From Oricola sp. (GTDB taxonomy: Bacteria; Pseudomonadota; Alphaproteobacteria; Rhizobiales; Rhizobiaceae): 64,000 nucleotides of DNA. Positions within the stretch are counted from its first letter, which is position 1, and each line of letters begins with the position of its first letter. The notes below the pieces were generated by a model. The model made no database searches. It saw only the letters and a program-made list of their open reading frames with translations, and had not been told where the DNA came from. This document shows, piece by piece, positions 1-9,000 of the stretch. Made by a program: the position numbers and the translations under genes. The stretch is taken from contig NZ_JALEGV010000040.1 in NCBI RefSeq assembly GCF_022763245.1, positions 62,001-126,000 of the forward strand, read 5' to 3'.

Positions 1-105
1 TCGCTTCACGTGGTGACCGGCGAGACGTACCAATCTTGAAGCGAGAGTACGGTTGCGCCGGAAGCGTCACGGCTCGGCGCGGCCGTCGAGAATGTCAGCT
101 CAGCG

Positions 106-2025
106 TCAGGCCTGGCACACGGCCGGGTCGGGTTCCCGACGGGTTTGCAAGCCATTATCCGCGATCGTTCGGACGGGGATCGTCAGCGTGAATTCGGCCT
201 GTTCGTCGCGTACCTCGAAGCTGGCGAAGCCGTCGAGGGAATGTGCGCGTTCGCGGGCGTTTCGAAGCCCGAGGCCGCCTGTCGATTCCGTCGGGTCTTG
301 CGACGAGAGGTGGTTGCGGACGACGAAACGGATCGTGTCGGGGGCGATGGCCTCGCCGCGGATGTCCAGCCGGCCCGGTGCACCGTGGCGGACCGCGTTG
401 GTGACGGCCTCCTGGAGGATGCGAATGATGTTGAAGGCCGCCTCCTGGGGGATCGTGCCCAGTTCCGGCAAACGCGTCATCGACCAGGTGACATCGTAGC
501 CGAGCGCCTCCAGCGGCTCGACGCAGCGGCCCCTGAAGACGCCGAGATAGTAGTGCAGATCGGCCTCCTCGACCTCGAGCGTGTCGAGGACGAGCCGCAA
601 TTCGCCCAGTGCGGCGCGGGCGCTCGCCTTGATGTTGTCGCGCAGGTCCTTGTCGCTCTCCGAAAGGGCGGTGATCGCGACCAGGTGTCCCGCAACGCCG
701 TCATGCAGGTCGCGTGTCATGCGGGCGCGTTCCTCCTGCAGCAGGCGCGCGGCGTCCTTGCGTTTCTGTTCTTCGTAGAGGTCGGCGAGTTCCCGCTCCT
801 TTTCCGTCAGCCTCGCGCGCAACTCGTCGGCTGCATTGTCCAGCGCGTCGGACATGGAGGTGTAGCGGCGGAAGATCATGGCGGCGAAGCCGACCAGGGT
901 GATGATGCGCGAGACCTGCGCCAGCATCAGCCCGTGCTCGATCCAACCCCGCCAGACGCCGACATCGTGGACCGCGCCGACGAACAGGATGAAGACGCCC
1001 GACAGCGTCAGCACGACATCAAGGCTGCGGTTGCGCACGACGCCGCGCGCCAGGATGACGAAGCTCGTGAAGAACAAGGCGATGGTGACCGGCAGGGAGA
1101 AGTGGAAGGTCAGATCGACGACCGGCCGGTCGAAGAGCTGGGGCAGCGCCGCCAGGAACACGAACATGCCGGCCAGCAGCCAGAGCGGTATGCGCGTGGC
1201 GGAGCCGGTGATCGCACCGGACAGCCCCACCAGCGCGAGGCCCACAACAGGCGACATCAGGAAGGTGTAGACGATGATGAGGCGGTAGTCGGGAAGGATC
1301 TGCGCGATCGGGCCGGCGCCATAGGCCAGCGACAGAAACAGCACCATGCCCATCCAACCGAACGCCGTGTCCGACGGCTTGCGCAGGAACAGCACGAGCG
1401 CGAAGCAGGCGAGCATGATCTGCGCGCCGAAAAGGATGATCTTCAGGTCGTGATTGAAGAAGCTGCGCCAGTAGTAGATCGGCCGCAACTCGTCGAGCCA
1501 GCCGACATAGACATCGGACAGCCCGCCGGCGAAGGGGATGGCGACCGTGCGTGCTTTGGCCTGCAGGTCGATGCGCAGGGTGTTGCGGCCGTCGAGGAGC
1601 CGTTCCGCCGGAAGCAGCATCAGGGCGGTCGCGTTCGACAACGGTCCGGGCCAGTCGCTCGACGTGGTCGAATCGAAGATTTTCAGCCCGTTCAGATAGA
1701 CGTTGGCATAGGGCTCGTAGACGGGAACATGCAGGCTGAGTTCCCGGCCGGCGCGCCGCGAGGCGTCGAAATCGAACTCGAAATCGAAACGATGCAGCCC
1801 GGTCTGCCGCTCGAACGGCGTCCAGCGATAGGGAAGCTGCACCGGCGTCCCGGCGGCATCGCCGATGCTCAGTGTCGCCTCCGACAGGCGCAGGGCATTG
1901 TCCGCGCTTCTCAAGGCGTCGCGGACTGCAAAGAAGGTGACCGCAACGAGCACGCAGGCCACAAGGACGCCCAGCGCGGTTCCGCCCCTGCGCGTCAACA
2001 TGGCGGCGCGCGTCACGGGATCCAC
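106..2025 (-). CDS. 7TM sensor histidine kinase (HisKA_3/NarX-type)
   Basis: Membrane sensor kinase of a two-component system, 639 residues. An N-terminal membrane anchor (about 15-34) is followed by a beta-rich extracytoplasmic domain (about 45-180) with the look of a 7TMR-DISM sensor. About seven hydrophobic segments follow (about 193-385), then a charged coiled coil (about 395-435). The dimerisation helix carries the HisKA_3 phospho-acceptor motif TRDLHDG with His441. A HATPase_c domain has its N-box near Asn543 (LQEAVTNAVRHG) and a glycine box at GGLGLRNARER. The start overlaps the end of the response-regulator gene by 13 bases, so the two are co-transcribed and probably translationally coupled. 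An inner Met at residue 9 is an alternative start. The family assignment is firm; the signal sensed is unknown. Confidence 0.93.
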   Translation of the reverse strand: MDPVTRAAMLTRRGGTALGVLVACVLVAVTFFAVRDALRSADNALRLSEATLSIGDAAGTPVQLPYRWTPFERQTGLHRFDFEFDFDASRRAGRELSLHVPVYEPYANVYLNGLKIFDSTTSSDWPGPLSNATALMLLPAERLLDGRNTLRIDLQAKARTVAIPFAGGLSDVYVGWLDELRPIYYWRSFFNHDLKIILFGAQIMLACFALVLFLRKPSDTAFGWMGMVLFLSLAYGAGPIAQILPDYRLIIVYTFLMSPVVGLALVGLSGAITGSATRIPLWLLAGMFVFLAALPQLFDRPVVDLTFHFSLPVTIALFFTSFVILARGVVRNRSLDVVLTLSGVFILFVGAVHDVGVWRGWIEHGLMLAQVSRIITLVGFAAMIFRRYTSMSDALDNAADELRARLTEKERELADLYEEQKRKDAARLLQEERARMTRDLHDGVAGHLVAITALSESDKDLRDNIKASARAALGELRLVLDTLEVEEADLHYYLGVFRGRCVEPLEALGYDVTWSMTRLPELGTIPQEAAFNIIRILQEAVTNAVRHGAPGRLDIRGEAIAPDTIRFVVRNHLSSQDPTESTGGLGLRNARERAHSLDGFASFEVRDEQAEFTLTIPVRTIADNGLQTRREPDPAVCQA

Positions 2026-2810
2026 CCTTCCCGTCTGGCGAGATAGATCGCTTCCGTCTTGTTGCTCACCTGCAGCTTTCGGTAGATGTTGCGCGTGTGG
2101 ACCGGAACGGTCTGCGGCGACATGCCGAGCATCTCCGCGACCTCGGCATTCGAAAAGCCCCGCGAGATCGTGGTGAGGACGTCACGCTCGCGCTTCGTGA
2201 GCGTGAAGGGGAGTTCGGCCGCGCGCCGCCCGATGTCTTCCTGGGGCGGCTCCTCGTGCAGCGATTGCACGATGAGGCGGGCGATCGACGCGGACATCGG
2301 CGACTGCTGGGTGACGGCCATCTCCATCGCCTTGATGATGCCGATCGCGCTGTCGTCCTTCTCCAGGTAGCCCGTGGCCCCGGCCCGGATGGCATCGAGC
2401 ACAGATGCGGAGTCGTTGAGAACGGACATCACGATCGCAACGGCGTCCGGCTGGCGCGACCGCAGCGCGCGTATGGCCTGGGTTCCGAAGCCGTCCGGGA
2501 GCTGCAGATCGGCGATGAGGATGTCGACCTCTTGGCGGGCGATGATTTCGAGCGCTTCACCGACGGTATGGCACGGGGGCAGTAGGACGCCGGACGGCCA
2601 CGTCTGAATGATCCCCCCGAGCCGAAGAGCGACGGACCGCTCGTCCTCGAGCAGCAGGATCTGAAACGTCTTCGAGGTCAAGGTCTGCGCTCGTCCCCAG
2701 TTCGGCACAGGTAAAAAGGTCGCGCCCGAACCGCCGCGCAACGGTTTCGCTGCGCCAACGGCGAACATGACCGTGATACGCCCTCCGCTGCCGAAACAGC
2801 AACCATCCAT
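2013..2810 (-). CDS. NarL/LuxR-family response regulator
   Basis: DNA-binding response regulator partnered with the downstream kinase. The receiver domain begins around residue 48, with the acidic pair Glu55-Asp56, phospho-acceptor Asp101 (LIADLQLPDG) and Lys151 (GYLEKDD). A LuxR-type helix-turn-helix occupies about 199-260 (TKRERDVL, SNAEVAEMLGMSPQTVPVHTRNIY). The first 45 or so residues match no domain and the start is uncertain. The ATG used here has a weak ribosome site, an ATG at 2768 has GGAGGG about 12 bases upstream, and a TTG at 2681 would place the start right at the receiver domain. The divergent upstream region carries a perfect TACCAA palindrome, a plausible binding site for this protein. 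Confidence 0.9.
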   Translation of the reverse strand: MDGCCFGSGGRITVMFAVGAAKPLRGGSGATFLPVPNWGRAQTLTSKTFQILLLEDERSVALRLGGIIQTWPSGVLLPPCHTVGEALEIIARQEVDILIADLQLPDGFGTQAIRALRSRQPDAVAIVMSVLNDSASVLDAIRAGATGYLEKDDSAIGIIKAMEMAVTQQSPMSASIARLIVQSLHEEPPQEDIGRRAAELPFTLTKRERDVLTTISRGFSNAEVAEMLGMSPQTVPVHTRNIYRKLQVSNKTEAIYLARREGWIP

Positions 2811-2839
2811 TTACGATATCGCCGCTTTGCAGGGTTTCC

Positions 2840-2855
2840 TACCAAGGCGTTGGTA
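2840..2855. promoter_or_regulatory. Perfect 6-4-6 palindrome, candidate operator
   Basis: TACCAA-GGCG-TTGGTA lies in the divergent region between the response regulator and the secreted-protein gene at 2929. A close copy, TACCAA-GCAA-TGGGTA, sits upstream of the lipoprotein gene. The half-site resembles the TAC-rich heptamers bound by NarL/LuxR-type regulators, so the adjacent regulator is the natural candidate. That link is inference. Confidence 0.55.
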
Positions 2856-2928
2856 TTCAAAACCCACCGGGAATCCTGTCTGTCCGTGGCATCGGCATAT
2901 CAAGAAAACACCTTGAGAGGGACGCAAG

Positions 2929-4119
2929 ATGACCGCTGGATTCCAGAACAAGCTCGGGAAATGGGCGCGCTGCTCCGCATCGGCCCTGATCATCGCAAGC
3001 ATGCTGCCAGGCTCGGCCTTCGCAGCGAGCTGCGAGGCAGACAGCGCAAGTCTCGAAGACCAGATCGCCGCGTTCAAGGAGGCGGTGGAAGACCTCCAGG
3101 AGAATGTCGAGAAGGATTTCAAGAGCGCGACGTCGAAGAGCTACACCGAGGATTACTTCGACGATCTCGACAGCAAGAACAAGAAGGCCAAGACATCCAC
3201 CGACCTCGTCAACGAGACCATGGACTTCAAAGGCTATCTCGAGGGCTGGAGCAGCTATGACAACCAGCAGAAGTCCCTGCCCCCGGTCGTCACCGTGACG
3301 ATGTCCAACGCGGAAGAAATGGCCCAGGCCGCCATGGACGACGAGAACACGAAGCTCGATCTCGCCGATCTCCGTTGTTCGCAATCGACCGAAGATTCCG
3401 CGCTCGAAGCCTATCTCGACCAGGCCGATGACGACCTCGTCGAGGATTTCGACGTCGCCAAGAAGGGAATCTGCACCGTCGTGCACGTTCTCGCGAACCT
3501 TCAGGACAAGCGCGAGAAGCTGAACGACATCCGCGAGAACGGCTATCCGATCTTCTTCAAGCACGCGAAGGACAAGAAGACCTTCGGCGGCTACTCCCGG
3601 ACGATCCAGTTCAAGACCGATCTGCGCATGTATCCGGTCTATCCCGACAAGGAGATGGGCGTGGACGGGGAGGATCAGGAGATCCTGCTCGGCCAGATCG
3701 AGGGCATCAACCTGTCCTACAACACCTGGTTCAAGTTCTCCGACGACGACTGGGATCCGTTGAACCTCTACCAGTACCTGATCGACGACACGGAGAAGGA
3801 CGACTACATCTGCGCCCCGTGGTTCTATATCACCGGCAGCGTGAAGGTCGCCTTCTGCGCGCAGGTGGAATCCCACAGCAGCGACAAGATCACCCTCAAG
3901 CTGAAGACGAACTTCCATTACAAGGGCGACACCAAGACCGTCTATATCGGCAGCACGACCATCGATGCGCCCTTCGGACTGCTCGCCGACATCTCTGACA
4001 TGAAAGAGAAGAAGATGCAGGACCTGCAGTCCAAGATCGTCGATCGCATCAGCGGATTGTTCGGCGTCTTCGACGACGTGAAGAAGAAGGCGGACGACTG
4101 GCAGAAGACCTGCAGCTGA
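2929..4119 (+). CDS. Secreted protein of unknown function
   Basis: A 396-residue exported protein. The N-terminus has a basic region, a hydrophobic stretch and a cleavage site at SAFA-A near residue 33. The ribosome site GAGAGGGA lies 6 bases before the ATG. After cleavage the protein is acidic and highly charged, with heptad-like helices at about 38-70 and 330-395 and few cysteines. I recognise no catalytic motif or known domain. It is the first plus-strand gene divergent from the two-component pair, and the next gene is another exported protein with a similar upstream palindrome. The three may form one sensing and envelope module, but that is only a context argument. Confidence 0.8.
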   Translation: MTAGFQNKLGKWARCSASALIIASMLPGSAFAASCEADSASLEDQIAAFKEAVEDLQENVEKDFKSATSKSYTEDYFDDLDSKNKKAKTSTDLVNETMDFKGYLEGWSSYDNQQKSLPPVVTVTMSNAEEMAQAAMDDENTKLDLADLRCSQSTEDSALEAYLDQADDDLVEDFDVAKKGICTVVHVLANLQDKREKLNDIRENGYPIFFKHAKDKKTFGGYSRTIQFKTDLRMYPVYPDKEMGVDGEDQEILLGQIEGINLSYNTWFKFSDDDWDPLNLYQYLIDDTEKDDYICAPWFYITGSVKVAFCAQVESHSSDKITLKLKTNFHYKGDTKTVYIGSTTIDAPFGLLADISDMKEKKMQDLQSKIVDRISGLFGVFDDVKKKADDWQKTCS

Positions 4120-4139
4120 CGACCGATCGGCAGGTAGCC

Positions 4140-4166
4140 GAGGGGAGAGCTCCGCGCTTTCCCCTC
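4140..4166. terminator. Inverted repeat after the secreted-protein gene
   Basis: Arms GAGGGGAGAG and CTTTCCCCTC pair over 9 of 10 positions around a 7-base loop, about 20 bases past the stop codon of the gene ending at 4119. No T-run follows, so it could be a weak or factor-assisted terminator or an RNA-stabilising hairpin. The rest of 4120-4420 holds no convincing gene, only the operator-like repeat at 4214. Confidence 0.35.
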
Positions 4167-4213
4167 GCCAACACGACAACCGGCACGATCCGAAGTCGCC
4201 ACGATCCGGGCAC

Positions 4214-4229
4214 TACCAAGCAATGGGTA
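4214..4229. promoter_or_regulatory. Imperfect copy of the TACCAA palindrome
   Basis: TACCAA-GCAA-TGGGTA matches the 2840-2855 palindrome in arm sequence, spacing and left half, with one mismatch in the right arm. It lies about 190 bases before the lipoprotein start at 4421. Both copies stand upstream of genes for exported proteins beside the two-component system. Confidence 0.45.
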
Positions 4230-4420
4230 TTTCCTAGCCGGCCGGAATCGGGTGTCGCTAGACCTCCCAACCACACGTCGTTTTCGAGGGGTGCGGCGAC
4301 CCTTTTGCGGGGTGAGTGGCGGGAACGGGGCGACGGGCCCGACACCAGGCTTTCACGCAGAACCTTGTGCCGGGCTCGCTTTCACCGCGAACCATCTTCC
4401 GTGCAGACAAGGATCTCGTC

Positions 4421-5878
4421 ATGCGAAACGCCAGCAAGCCCACACGGATCCTCTTGTCCGCGGGCATCTGCACACTCGCATCCGGCTGCCTCGGCGGACT
4501 GCCGGGTCCGCCGCCGCCGATCGTCGCGCCGCAGAACCTGGGCCACGACTGGCGCGAACACTTTCAGTACGGAATGCAGTTGATCGAGGAAGACGGCCTC
4601 TTCAACAACAGGTCCGTGTTCGCCCGCGCCGCGTTCATGAGCGCCGCACGCTTCTCCCACGACCACCCGCCCTCCTATATCGGCCTCGGCCTGACCGAGA
4701 TGGATCTCGGCAACTTCGCCGCTGCGCAGATCGCGTTCCTGAATGCAGCGCTCATCGAGGACCGCAGCATGTATTGGGCGCTGTCCGCCATGGCGGCGCT
4801 GCGCAACGGCGACGAGGTGGTGGCGCGGACGCTTTTCGATTCCATGCAGATGGCACGCGCGCAAGACGACGACCCGGCCAGCCAGTTCATCCGCGCGGTC
4901 TATCTGCCCACCGACCGGACGTTCACGGCGCCGATCGTCAAGGTGCCGGTCAAGTTCGATGTCGAAGGCGTCAGCGACGACCTGGTCTGCGACGAGGATT
5001 CGGAGGATGATGCGTGCCGCAATCTCAACATCGTCGCGAATGTCTATTTCGTCCGCCGCTATTCCGTCGACACGCTGACGCGCGGATCGGACTTCTTCAG
5101 CGAACTCACCTTCCAGCTCGGCGCCGAGCGCACCCAGGAGTGGGAGAAGGACAGCGGCAGCTGGGAGGTGAGAATCCTCAAGGAACTCGCGATCTCGATC
5201 CCCGAGATCCAGTATGCCGTGCGCCTGACGCCGCAAAGCGCCAACAGCGTCGTGCAAGTCAATGCGGCCCCGTCCGTCGTTGCGTCGATCGGGCAGGAAT
5301 CGGAAATCCACGAGGGGTCGGACAAGACGATCCTGTACAATTCCGCGGGCGAAGCCGAGGAGTACACCGCCGAGACCGGCATGACGCTGCACCTGGAGCC
5401 GGAACTCGCAACACCGCAATATGTCAGCCTCAAGCTCGACTTCGAGTTCAGTTCGATGGCGACGCTGGAACCCTCCGCGACGGCGCATGTGCTCGACGTT
5501 TCCAAGAACACCTACACGATCACGGGCTTCTTCCCGTATGGCCGGCCGGTCGTGCTGGGGACGATTTCAAGCGGCACGAAGGAATACAACGCCTCCGGCC
5601 AGACGAAGCTCGATCACCTGCCCATCGTCGGCGGAGCTTTCGGCAAATCCGAGGACCAGGTCTCGATGTCCGACACGCTCGTTCTCGGCGTCCTGTCGGA
5701 GCCGGTAGCCTTTCACGGTTCGCATGAGCGGCGTGTGCTGGACGCGATGAAGGCGATGGGCGTGCCGGTTCGCGTGCATGAGACGGTCAATCGGCGCCGG
5801 ATCCTTCACCGCGCCCCGGACGTCTCCGGGTTCGGGACGGAGTTCCTCCGCACTTACGTCGGAACACCCAACGAATAG
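4421..5878 (+). CDS. Outer-membrane-type lipoprotein with TPR-like N-terminal part
   Basis: A 485-residue predicted lipoprotein. The ATG at 4421 was chosen because AAGGA lies 9 bases upstream and a lipoprotein signal follows: basic RNASKPTR, a short hydrophobic core, then the lipobox LASGC with Cys23. A longer reading frame back to 4316 would bury this signal. A proline-rich linker follows the cysteine. About 45-130 form two or three TPR-like helical pairs (ARAAFMSAARF, PSYIGLGLTEMDLGNFAAAQIAFLNAAL). The C-terminal 300 residues look beta-rich and match no domain I know. It probably faces the periplasm or cell surface and may work with the secreted protein upstream. Function unknown. Confidence 0.82.
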   Translation: MRNASKPTRILLSAGICTLASGCLGGLPGPPPPIVAPQNLGHDWREHFQYGMQLIEEDGLFNNRSVFARAAFMSAARFSHDHPPSYIGLGLTEMDLGNFAAAQIAFLNAALIEDRSMYWALSAMAALRNGDEVVARTLFDSMQMARAQDDDPASQFIRAVYLPTDRTFTAPIVKVPVKFDVEGVSDDLVCDEDSEDDACRNLNIVANVYFVRRYSVDTLTRGSDFFSELTFQLGAERTQEWEKDSGSWEVRILKELAISIPEIQYAVRLTPQSANSVVQVNAAPSVVASIGQESEIHEGSDKTILYNSAGEAEEYTAETGMTLHLEPELATPQYVSLKLDFEFSSMATLEPSATAHVLDVSKNTYTITGFFPYGRPVVLGTISSGTKEYNASGQTKLDHLPIVGGAFGKSEDQVSMSDTLVLGVLSEPVAFHGSHERRVLDAMKAMGVPVRVHETVNRRRILHRAPDVSGFGTEFLRTYVGTPNE

Positions 5879-6046
5879 CCGGAGGTGATGTCGGGCCTCC
5901 GACGTCCACGGCCGGTTCAGGCTCGCGTCTGATCTGCGCTGCGGGGCTCTTCTGTTTGCACTACAGCGCAGCGGGGTTCGCACGAAATCCGCCTCGCCGA
6001 TGCCGAGATGCGGGAGAGTTCACGTTCGGGCCGTATCCCGTATCTG

Positions 6047-6068
6047 CCGAGAGCCCGATGGCTCCCGG
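6047..6068. terminator. Hairpin between convergent genes
   Basis: Arms CCGAGAGCC and GGCTCCCGG pair over 8 of 9 positions around a CGAT loop, 11 bases past the stop codon of the autotransporter gene that ends at 6079. The rest of 5879-6078 holds no gene I can support. There is no clear T-tract in either direction, so terminator activity is uncertain. Confidence 0.35.
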
Positions 6069-6078
6069 CCGCCTCGGG

Positions 6079-9000
6079 TCAGAACTCCCAGGACAGGCTC
6101 ATCTGCGTGTCCGTATTGCGCTCGAAGCGATCGCTGTCCCATGTCGTCACGGACATGTCCCAGATCAAGCCGGTCGATGAGCGCACGGTCATGCCGAGAC
6201 TCCACTCGTAGCGCGAATAGTCCGGCGTGGCGCCGATCGCCTCCCAGCCGAAGCCGTCGGCATCCGCCGCGTTCGACTGCGCGGCGATCGTGCGATCGTC
6301 GAGATTGATCGCCTCCGTGCGCGACACCGAGGCGCGCGGCTCCATCGTCATCGTGTCGGAAACCTGGAAGATGTTTGACAGCGTGACGCCGATGGTGCCG
6401 TACTGGTCGGTCACGCGGTCTCCCAGGTAATGGTTGCCCCAGACGCTTTCGTCCTCGTGGTAATCCTCGCGATAGGTGGACGCGACGTCGTAGGCGCCGA
6501 AGAAGTGGACGCGGCCGAGGTCGCCCAGTTTCGCCCGCAGACCCGTCTGCGCTCCGGCCTGCAGCAGCCCGGTCACGAACTGGCCGTGCACATAGTTCGG
6601 ATCGAGTTCGCCATCGAGCGAGTAGCCCCAGGCCGTGCGCGTGTAATCACTCTGGGTGATGCCGGCGCCGACATTGCCCTGCAAGTAGAAGCCGCTGTCG
6701 CTCGCCACCCCCGCGCCCAGGCCGCCCCACGCGCCGACGCCATCGCCATCCATCCAGCGATCCGGGATGGAGTAGTCGTTGGCGGTCGAGCCGAGCCCGA
6801 AGGTCAGATAGGCGTTCTCGCGCGACATGATGGCGCCGAAGGCGGCGTTGTAGGCGTGCTGGTCGAAGGAGGCGGAGTTGCCGTCGCCGAAGGCCTCTTC
6901 CGAACGATAGGAAAAGTCGCTCCAGTAGCGGATGGAGTCTTCGCATTTCTCGTCCGGGTTCCTGTCGGGATCGAGCAGGCAGTCCGCGCCGAGTTCGCCC
7001 ATCTTACCCATCGCGTCGCCGATCTGACGCGTCACGCCGTGCTGCGCCTCGGCCGCGGCGACCATGCCTTCGCCGTCCAGGGAATCATAGACCTTCTTCA
7101 GATCGTCGAGATCGACCACGCGCAGGATGTTGGCGGCGATTTCCTCGTATTCGGGCCATCCATAGGTCTGGATGTTGGTCACGGCGTTACAATAGGAACC
7201 CTGGTTGATCGTCAGCCCGCCCGGGCAATAGTCGATCGAGTAGCTCAGCTGCGCCAGGTTCGGATCGGAGAAGTCGATCGAGGCGGAGAAGGTCGCGGTC
7301 GTCGACGAGGTGCCGTTCAGGAAGGTTGGGTGGACCGACATGCCGGAATCCGTCACACCGCCGTCGGCGTAGAGGAACGGGATCAGGAATGTTCCGGGCG
7401 ACCCCGCTCCCGTGATCGGCGCGAGCTGCAATTGCCCGCCGAGATCTGCCGTGCCCGTGACATAGACATGGTCCATCTCGTCGATGCCCTGGATGCCCGT
7501 TACATTGGTGTCGAAAGCGACGTCGGCGATCATGATGCCGCTGGACGACTGGACGAAATTACCGGTCACGGTCGTCAGATCCAGGTCAGGCAGCGTCGGT
7601 TCGAATGAGGCGGGCGTCGGGAAGAACGCGAACAGCGTCGGGGTCACCGAGCCGGCCGTCGCCGCTTCAACGCTCGTCGTCGACTCCAGCTGCAGGTTTC
7701 CGTTCGGATCACCTGCCAGCCCGATGGAGAACACGCCCGCATTCGTGAAGACGTTGGAACTGTCGGTCGCGTGACCAAGATCGACATCGCTGCCCGCGAT
7801 GAAGGTCGCGCCGGCCTGGTTCTCGACCGTGTTTCCGGTGCCGTCCACATTGCCGAAGTCCAGATCGATGGACCCGAGGATCCAGCCGCCGGCCCCGTTG
7901 ACCACGGCTTCTGACGCCGCTCCGCCCGTGATCGCCACGTCGGAAACGCCGCCGAGGGTGAAGATCTCGCCGCCTGCGCTGTTGTCGAGCGTGTTCGACG
8001 TGCCGCCTTCGATGGAAACGGCATGACCGCCCGAGCCGCCCTGCATCAGGCCGGTGTTGACGATGTCGATGTCGCCATTGCTGGACATGGCCCGGAGACC
8101 GTAGGCGCCGGACCCCGTGCCGGCGATCGCGCCGCTGCTTGTGGCGGAGACGCCGCCCGAGATGAAGCCCGTCCCCGCGACGCTGCGCAGGTAGACGCCG
8201 CCGTCTGTGCTGTGGCCGACGATCGAGCCCGCTGTGTTGTCGAGGCTCACCAACCCAGCATCGACCAGCGCCGACATGCTGCTGGCGTCGACCGCGTAGC
8301 CGGAGGTGTCACCGAAGGACAAAAGCATGCCGCCGGCATTGTCGATCGCGGTCGCGCTCGCGACGCCGATATCGGACTCGCTCTTGGCGATGACGGCGGA
8401 CGCGCCCTCGCCGGTCACGGTGACCGAACCGCCATTGTTGGAGACCAGAACCTCACCCGACGCGGACGCCGCGAAACCGGTGATGATTCCCGCCCGGCTG
8501 TGCGCGACGATGCCATGCGATTCCGCGCCCTGCGTTTCGATGACGCCGGAATCGTTCAGCACGGTCACGTTTCCGGAGACCTGGCCGAGACCGTAGGACA
8601 GCGCCATCACGCCGGCCGCGCGCTCGCCCGTCGTACCGATTCCGCCCGAATTCGACACGCTGACGTCGTCCGCACCGCCGAACTGGGCCGTGCCGGGCAT
8701 GCCGGACCAATAGAGCAGGTTGGCGTTGTAGGTACCCGCGCCGATGCGCTCGTTCAGCCCGTTCACGCCGCCGGCGCTGACCGCGATGATCGCGTCGCCA
8801 TGGTCGCCTTGGGTTACCACCGTGCCGGAATTGTCCACCGTCACGACACCGCCTGCGCCGCCGATCGCGCTCGCAAGGCCTTCGGTGCCGAGGGTGCTGC
8901 CCGCCGCACCGGTTGCGCCCGCGCCCCACTCAAGGAGCAGGCCATATTGACCCTCGAACGCGGCGTAGATGTCGCAGCCGACGCTCAGCGTACAGGGATC

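Noticed and set aside
53-2046. Long plus-strand frames opposite the sensor kinase
   Set aside because: They are antisense to a well-supported kinase, have no recognisable domain, and show the Arg/Ala/Gln-rich composition typical of high-GC shadow frames.
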